From: JALORV01 sp963702595
Lineage (GTDB): Bacteria > Pseudomonadota > Gammaproteobacteria > Burkholderiales > Burkholderiaceae_F
NCBI GenBank assembly: GCA_963702595.1
Contig: CAVPDC010000010.1
Coordinates: 186,001 to 250,000 of the forward strand
DNA length: 64,000 nt
Reading direction: 5' to 3'
Below are positions 59,974 through 64,000 of this stretch, piece by piece. The notes under the pieces were generated by a model. That model was not told the origin of the DNA and ran no database searches. It saw only the letters and a program-made list of their open reading frames with translations. Within the stretch, counting starts at the first letter, position 1. Every line of letters begins with the position of its first letter. Both the position numbers and the translations under genes were made by a program.

Positions 59974-60682
59974 TTATAGGTTCGTGATTGCGCCCGCGGC
60001 GATACTTTCACGCCACGTCCGGACGCAGGCGCGCGCCAGAGCCGCCGTCGAATCGATGCAGTGCGTGCGCAGCGGTGATGCAATCGCGTCGAGCGCCACC
60101 GGCAACTCGGTGCAAGCCAGTATCACGCAGGATGCTCCCCGCTCGCGCAGCGCCGCGATGACCTGCGCGAGCAGTCGGCCACCGTCGGCCGCCGCATTGC
60201 GCTTGACGGCATCGATGGCGGGCTGGACGGCACGCTCGAACTGATCCGCGTCCGGCCTGAGCCATTCGATGCCGCTGTCGAACCGCTCTTCGTAGATCCT
60301 TGCCGCCAGCGTGGCCGCGGTCGCGATGATGCCGATGCGTTGCGCCTCCGGTGGCAACTCGTGCGCTGACCGCATCCGCGATGTGCGGGAACGGCACCCG
60401 TGCATCGGCAGCGAGTTCGTCGTACCAGTGATGCGCGGTATTGCACGGCATGGCCAGCATCGTGGCGCCGGCTGCGAGCAAGCGGTCGCGCGCCGTGCGC
60501 AGCGCCGGCAGCGGCGATTCGCCGCCGCGCAGGATGGCGGCCGGTCGCGAAGGCAGCTGGGGCACGGAATGGATCAGCGTCGGGATGTTCTCCTCGTCCC
60601 GTTCGGCGCCCGTGGCGACGATCAGCTTGCCGAAGAAGTCCGCCGTCGCCAGCGGGCCCATGCCGCCGATGACGCCGAGCAT
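59974..60682 (-). pseudogene. Aspartate/glutamate racemase family protein, one frameshift
   Basis: Cofactor-independent racemase with two catalytic cysteines: MLGVIGGMGPLATADFFGKL at the start, AMPCNTAHHWYDEL (first Cys) and, in the second half, ASCVILACTELPVAL (second Cys). The frame breaks after ARVPFPHIADA. Removing one inserted base near 60367 joins it to HELPPEAQRIGIIATAAT and gives about 235 aa. The start ATG at 60682 overlaps the stop of the D-cysteine desulfhydrase gene. An amino-acid racemase next to a D-amino-acid enzyme suggests D-amino-acid turnover. Sequence error is the likely cause of the frameshift. Confidence 0.8.
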
Positions 60683-61695
60683 CAAGCGAGTCCGAGCCGC
60701 GGCGCGAAGGCGTGCACGTAGCCGAACAGGCCCACGGCACCGCCCGTGTGCAGGAAGACAATGTTCTGAGTCCCTGCGAACTGGCCCTTGCGGATCAGAT
60801 CGATCAGGCCTGCCATCGCCTTGCCCGAGTAGACCGGATCGAGCAGGATGCCTTCGGTGCGCGCGACCAGTTCGAGCGCTTCGAACATTCCTTCGGTGGG
60901 CACACCGTAGCCGCCTCCCACGTAGTCCGAATTGGCAACGACGCGCTCACGAGCCACCGCACCCGGCACGCCGAGCAGGTCCGCCGTGCGCTCGGCGAGC
61001 GCGAACACCTTCTCCTCCTGCACCGGCTTCGGCGCACGCACGCAGATGCCCAGCACCGGGATGCCGCTGCGGCACCCTTCGAGCCCCGCCAGCAGCCCGG
61101 CCTGCGTGCCAGTGCTCCCCGTGGCGGTCACCAGAAGGTCGATGTCGAGACCGCAGACATTGGCCTGGTCGACGAGTTCGAGCGCCGAGGTGACATAACC
61201 GAGTGCGCCCACCGGATTCGATCCGCCCCCCGGGATCACATACGGCCGCTTGCCGAGCGCACGCAGTTCGTCCGCGCGGCGGGCCATTGCGGCGTCCATG
61301 TCGGTGCCGCCGGGCACGTGGTGAAGCGCACCGCCGAGCAGGCGATCGAGCAGTACGTTGCCCGAGAGCTGATAATCCGGCTGCGTCGAGCCGGTGCGAT
61401 CCTCTAGCAGGATTTCGCAGGCCAGCCCGAGTTTCGCTGCCGCAGCAGCGGTCTGACGCGCATGATTCGACTGCGTCGCACCTTGCGTGATGACGACGTC
61501 GGCCTTCTGCGCCAGCGCTTCGCCCATCAGGTATTCCAGCTTGCGCGTCTTGTTGCCGCCGGTCGCCAGCCCCGTACAGTCGTCGCGCTTGATCCACAGC
61601 TGCGGCCCGCCGAGGACGCGCGTCAGGTTGGGCATCGGCTCCAGCGGCGTCGGCGCGTGCGTCAGACGGACGCGCGGGAATCGTGCCAGTTTCAT
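60682..61695 (-). CDS. D-cysteine desulfhydrase / ACC-deaminase family PLP enzyme
   Basis: 337 aa fold-type II PLP enzyme. The N-terminus FPRVRLTHAPTPLEPMPNLTRVLGG and GPQLWIKRDDCTGLATGGNKTRKLEYL are typical; the Schiff-base Lys is Lys49 in GNKTRK. QGATQSNHARQTAAAA and TGSTGTQAGLLAGL bind cofactor. The sequence is closer to D-cysteine desulfhydrase (DcyD; pyruvate, sulfide and ammonia from D-cysteine) than to 1-aminocyclopropane-1-carboxylate deaminase, but I cannot exclude the latter. Starts 9 bases behind pncB and overlaps the racemase start. Confidence 0.87.
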   Translation of the reverse strand: MKLARFPRVRLTHAPTPLEPMPNLTRVLGGPQLWIKRDDCTGLATGGNKTRKLEYLMGEALAQKADVVITQGATQSNHARQTAAAAAKLGLACEILLEDRTGSTQPDYQLSGNVLLDRLLGGALHHVPGGTDMDAAMARRADELRALGKRPYVIPGGGSNPVGALGYVTSALELVDQANVCGLDIDLLVTATGSTGTQAGLLAGLEGCRSGIPVLGICVRAPKPVQEEKVFALAERTADLLGVPGAVARERVVANSDYVGGGYGVPTEGMFEALELVARTEGILLDPVYSGKAMAGLIDLIRKGQFAGTQNIVFLHTGGAVGLFGYVHAFAPRLGLA

Positions 61696-61704
61696 CGTGC
61701 CTCC

Positions 61705-62904
61705 TCAGCCGGCTGCCGACGGCGCCGCCGGCGGCTTGATCTCGAACACCTGCCGCAAGTAGGCGAGATAGGCCGGATCGTCACACATGTTCTTCTCCGG
61801 CGAGTCCGACAGCTTGGCTACGGGCTGGCCATTGCAGCGGACCATCTTGATGACGATCTGCAGCGGCGTGTAACCGAGATCGTTGGTGAGGTTGGTCCCG
61901 ACACCGAATGCGATGCGCGCGCGGTCCTTGAAGCGCGTGTAAAGCTCGATGACGCGCGGAAAGTCGAGCGAATCGGAGAAGACCAGCGTCTTGGTGCGCG
62001 GGTCGACCCGGTTGCGTTCGTAATGCTCGAGCAGCCGCTCGCCCCAGAGGATCGGGTCACCCGAGTCGTGGCGCGCGCCATCGAACAGCTTGCAGAAGTA
62101 CATGTCGAAATCGCGCAGGAACGCGTCCATGCCGTAGACGTCCGACAATGCGATCCCGAGGTCACCGCGGTACTCGCGCGCCCACGTCTCGAAGCCGAAG
62201 GTCTGCGAGTCACGCAGGCGCGGCCCCAGCGCCTGGCAGGCCTGCAGGTACTCGTGCGCCATCGTCCCCAGCGGTGTCAGGCCGTGCTTGGCGGCAAACA
62301 TGACGTTGCTGGTCCCGGCGAGGTTCTCGCCCAGCTCCTTCTTCAGCGTCATCAGCACCTCGTCGTGCCACAGGCGCGAGAAGCGCCGGCGCGTACCGTA
62401 GTCGGCAATGCGACAGCCGGCGAGCGCCGGGTTGTCGCGCACCAGCGCGACCTTGGCCCGCAGGCGGCGCCGACCCTCGGCAAAGTCGGCCTTGGGCTGC
62501 GTGTTGCGGAAGTACACCTCGTTAACGATGGCCAGCACGGGGATCTCGAACAGGATCGTGTGCAGCCACGGGCCCTTGATCACGATGCTGATGCCACCGT
62601 TGGCGTCGGCGCTGCGCTCGACCCGGATCGACTTCATGTGGAGCTGGAACAGCCCCAGGAAGTCCACGAAGTCGCTCTTGATGAAGCGCATGCCACGCAG
62701 GTACTCGAGTTCGGACTCGCGGAACCGGAGCAGGCACAGGTAGGCGATCTCCTCGCGGATCTCGTCGACGTAAGGCGCGAGGTCCACGCCCCGGGTGCGG
62801 CAGTTGAAGCGGTACTCGACATGCGCGCCCGGAAAATGATGCAGCACGACCTGCATCATCGTGAACTTGTAGAGATCGGTGTCGAGCAGCGACTGGATGA
62901 TCAT
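61705..62904 (-). CDS. pncB: Nicotinate phosphoribosyltransferase
   Basis: 399 aa enzyme of NAD salvage, making nicotinate mononucleotide from nicotinate and PRPP with ATP. The start MIIQSLLDTDLYKFTMMQVVLHHFPGAHVEYRF is a PncB hallmark. DYGTRRRFSRLWHDEVL and GTMAHEYLQACQALG contain the conserved base-binding and phosphorylated-His residues; FSDSLDFPRVIELY and GVGTNLTNDLG bind the phosphates. The typical length is kept. It lies 33 bases after the LivF-like ATPase and 9 bases before the D-cysteine desulfhydrase gene. Confidence 0.95.
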   Translation of the reverse strand: MIIQSLLDTDLYKFTMMQVVLHHFPGAHVEYRFNCRTRGVDLAPYVDEIREEIAYLCLLRFRESELEYLRGMRFIKSDFVDFLGLFQLHMKSIRVERSADANGGISIVIKGPWLHTILFEIPVLAIVNEVYFRNTQPKADFAEGRRRLRAKVALVRDNPALAGCRIADYGTRRRFSRLWHDEVLMTLKKELGENLAGTSNVMFAAKHGLTPLGTMAHEYLQACQALGPRLRDSQTFGFETWAREYRGDLGIALSDVYGMDAFLRDFDMYFCKLFDGARHDSGDPILWGERLLEHYERNRVDPRTKTLVFSDSLDFPRVIELYTRFKDRARIAFGVGTNLTNDLGYTPLQIVIKMVRCNGQPVAKLSDSPEKNMCDDPAYLAYLRQVFEIKPPAAPSAAG

Positions 62905-62937
62905 GCGTCGATTGTAGGGTCGGCTCGCGCCCGCCGG

Positions 62938-63642
62938 CTATCGCTCGATGCCGAGCACGCGTCGAATCGCCGCGCTCGGCTCCTCGATCTCATCGCGGGT
63001 CGCGGTACCGACGATGTGTCCCTGCTCGATCAGGACCGCGCGGTCGGCGAGCCGCGCGACGAACGCGAGGTTCTGTTCCGAAAGCAGGATCGCCACACCC
63101 CGCGTCCGCATGGCCTGCACGGCCTCCTTCATGCGCGCAACGACCAGCGGCGCAATGCCTTCGGAAGGCTCGTCGAGCAGCACGACGCGCGGATTGGCGG
63201 CCAGAGTGCGTGCGACGGCCAGCATCTGCTGTTCCCCTCCGCTCATCTGGCTCGCGGGTCGGTCCAGCATCTCGGCGAGGTTCGGGAAGATCTCGAGCAA
63301 CTCGCGCTCGCCGAACCCGCCGGGCTGCGGTCGTGCCGCGAGCAGCAAGTTCTCGCGCACCGTCAGGTCCGTGAAGATGCGCCGGTCCTCCGGCACGTAG
63401 CCGAGTCCGCGCCGCGCGCGCTGGTGCGGCGGTAGCCGCCCGACTGCCTCGCCCGCCAGCTCGATGTCGCCGGCGGCGCGTGGCATCAATCCCATCGTCG
63501 CTCGCAACAGCGATGTCTTCCCGGCGCCATTGCGGCCAATCAGCGCAACGACCTCTCCTGCGTCCACGCCGAGCGTGACGCCGTAGACGACCTGGGCGGC
63601 GCCGTACCAGGCATCCACCGAGCGCAGCGCGAGCAGGCTCAT
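62938..63642 (-). CDS. Branched-chain amino-acid-type ABC transporter ATP-binding protein (LivF-like)
   Basis: 234 aa, from ATG 63642. Walker A GRNGAGKTS, signature MSGGEQQML, Walker B VVLLDEPSEGIAP and switch-His region LLSEQNLAFV are intact. The GYVPEDRRIFTDLTVRENL stretch is characteristic of LivF. The protein forms the ATPase dimer with the LivG-like protein upstream, driving uptake of branched-chain amino acids, urea or similar solutes. The frame is open upstream into the partner gene, but the conserved part begins at the ATG. Confidence 0.9.
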   Translation of the reverse strand: MSLLALRSVDAWYGAAQVVYGVTLGVDAGEVVALIGRNGAGKTSLLRATMGLMPRAAGDIELAGEAVGRLPPHQRARRGLGYVPEDRRIFTDLTVRENLLLAARPQPGGFGERELLEIFPNLAEMLDRPASQMSGGEQQMLAVARTLAANPRVVLLDEPSEGIAPLVVARMKEAVQAMRTRGVAILLSEQNLAFVARLADRAVLIEQGHIVGTATRDEIEEPSAAIRRVLGIER

Positions 63643-63697
63643 GTGCACACCTGCGCACCGCTCATCGTGCCGGCCCCGACACTCAGGACGCCCGCCG

Positions 63698-64000
63698 TCA
63701 CGCCTCGCTCCCGAGGTAGATCGCCTGTACTTCACGGTTGGCACGCACCTGCGCTGCGCCACCGTCGGCGATCAGCCGGCCACGGGAAAGCACCAGCACG
63801 CGCTCGGCGAAGCCGAAAACTACGTCCATGCTGTGCTCGGTAAACAGCACCGTCATCCGGCGCTCGCGCACCAGAGCGACGACCAGCGCCATCAATGCCG
63901 TGCGCTCGCCGGGCGCCATGCCAGCGGTCGGCTCATCCATCAGCAGCAGGCGAGGACCGGCGGCCAGGGCGAGCGCAAACTCGAGGCGCTTCAGGTCACC
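63698..64000 (-). CDS. ABC transporter ATP-binding protein (LivG-like), cut by window edge
   Basis: The last about 100 codons of a LivG-type ATPase; the gene starts beyond base 64000. GDLKRLEFALALAAGPRLLLMDEPTAGMAP covers the end of the signature motif and Walker B, followed by VLFTEHSMDVVFGFAERVLVLSRG and the typical C-terminus EVQAIYLGSE. It is followed 55 bases later by the LivF-like gene. Permease and binding-protein genes are expected just outside the window. Confidence 0.9.
   Translation of the reverse strand, partial: GDLKRLEFALALAAGPRLLLMDEPTAGMAPGERTALMALVVALVRERRMTVLFTEHSMDVVFGFAERVLVLSRGRLIADGGAAQVRANREVQAIYLGSEA

Noticed and set aside
1..64000. CRISPR arrays, insertion sequences, prophage or integron elements
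   Set aside because: I found no regularly spaced repeats, transposase or integrase motifs, or terminal inverted repeats; the only tandem array is the short 14-bp one at 34111-34179.

Overview
This is about 64 kb of GC-rich chromosomal DNA from a proteobacterium. Several things point to the Gammaproteobacteria, near Xanthomonadales/Nevskiales (inference, moderate confidence): YihY-WrbA-DUF2069 side by side, a lexA-imuA-imuB-dnaE2 SOS cassette, a rimP-nusA-infB-rbfA-truB operon behind a gammaproteobacterial-style rimP leader, DUF2788/DUF2189 membrane proteins, a PHA-granule-region protein and a wax ester synthase. I see no rRNA, CRISPR array, insertion sequence, prophage or integrase, and no convincing tRNA. 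The genes are ordinary chromosomal ones, mostly packed into operons with short gaps or 4-bp ATGA overlaps.

Layout. 0-13.8 kb: mixed metabolic and small genes (MFS transporter fragment, GNAT, CBS protein, hydroxypyruvate isomerase, proline iminopeptidase, MetY, alpha/beta hydrolase, RhtB exporter, YihY, WrbA, FAD-linked oxidase, two tandem DUF4124 proteins). 13.8-16.8 kb: dusA and membrane proteins. 16.8-27.5 kb: the translation/transcription block typA, truB, rbfA, infB, nusA, rimP, then rluB and scpB, all on the minus strand. A consensus promoter followed by an intrinsic terminator forms a leader RNA in front of rimP. 27.5-32.2 kb: tag and small enzymes, with two intervals that hold no clear gene. 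32.2-39.3 kb: the DNA-damage mutagenesis cassette lexA-imuA-imuB-dnaE2 with a LexA box, interrupted by an opposite-strand XRE-family gene. 39.2-44.7 kb: the histidine utilisation operon hutU-hutH-hutG-hutI. 44.9-49.6 kb: an exported binding-protein/rhodanese fusion, an AlaX-type editing protein, a WS/DGAT acyltransferase, acyl-CoA-binding protein and a PHA-system protein. 49.6-64 kb: a 2-hydroxyacid dehydrogenase and then, all on the minus strand, what looks like one very long transcription unit: LivG/LivF ABC ATPases, pncB, D-cysteine desulfhydrase, Asp/Glu racemase, aminotransferase, a LUD (LutC-like) protein and a ten-gene Mrp-type cation/proton antiporter cluster (E, F, G, DUF4040/MbhE, B, C, D, D, a small unknown protein, D).

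The most unusual feature is that the antiporter cluster (about 51.15-58.0 kb) is full of single-base frameshifts while both flanks read cleanly. Conserved subunit motifs survive, spread over alternating frames, so this is either a poorly polished stretch of assembly or very recent decay. Seven isolated one-base insertions hit five other genes (hydrolase, RhtB exporter, FAD oxidase, DUF488, racemase). Other points of interest are the rimP leader, the binding-protein/rhodanese fusion, the XRE gene inside the SOS cassette, a 14-bp tandem repeat between imuA and imuB, and a Gly/Gln/Tyr-rich tail on RluB.
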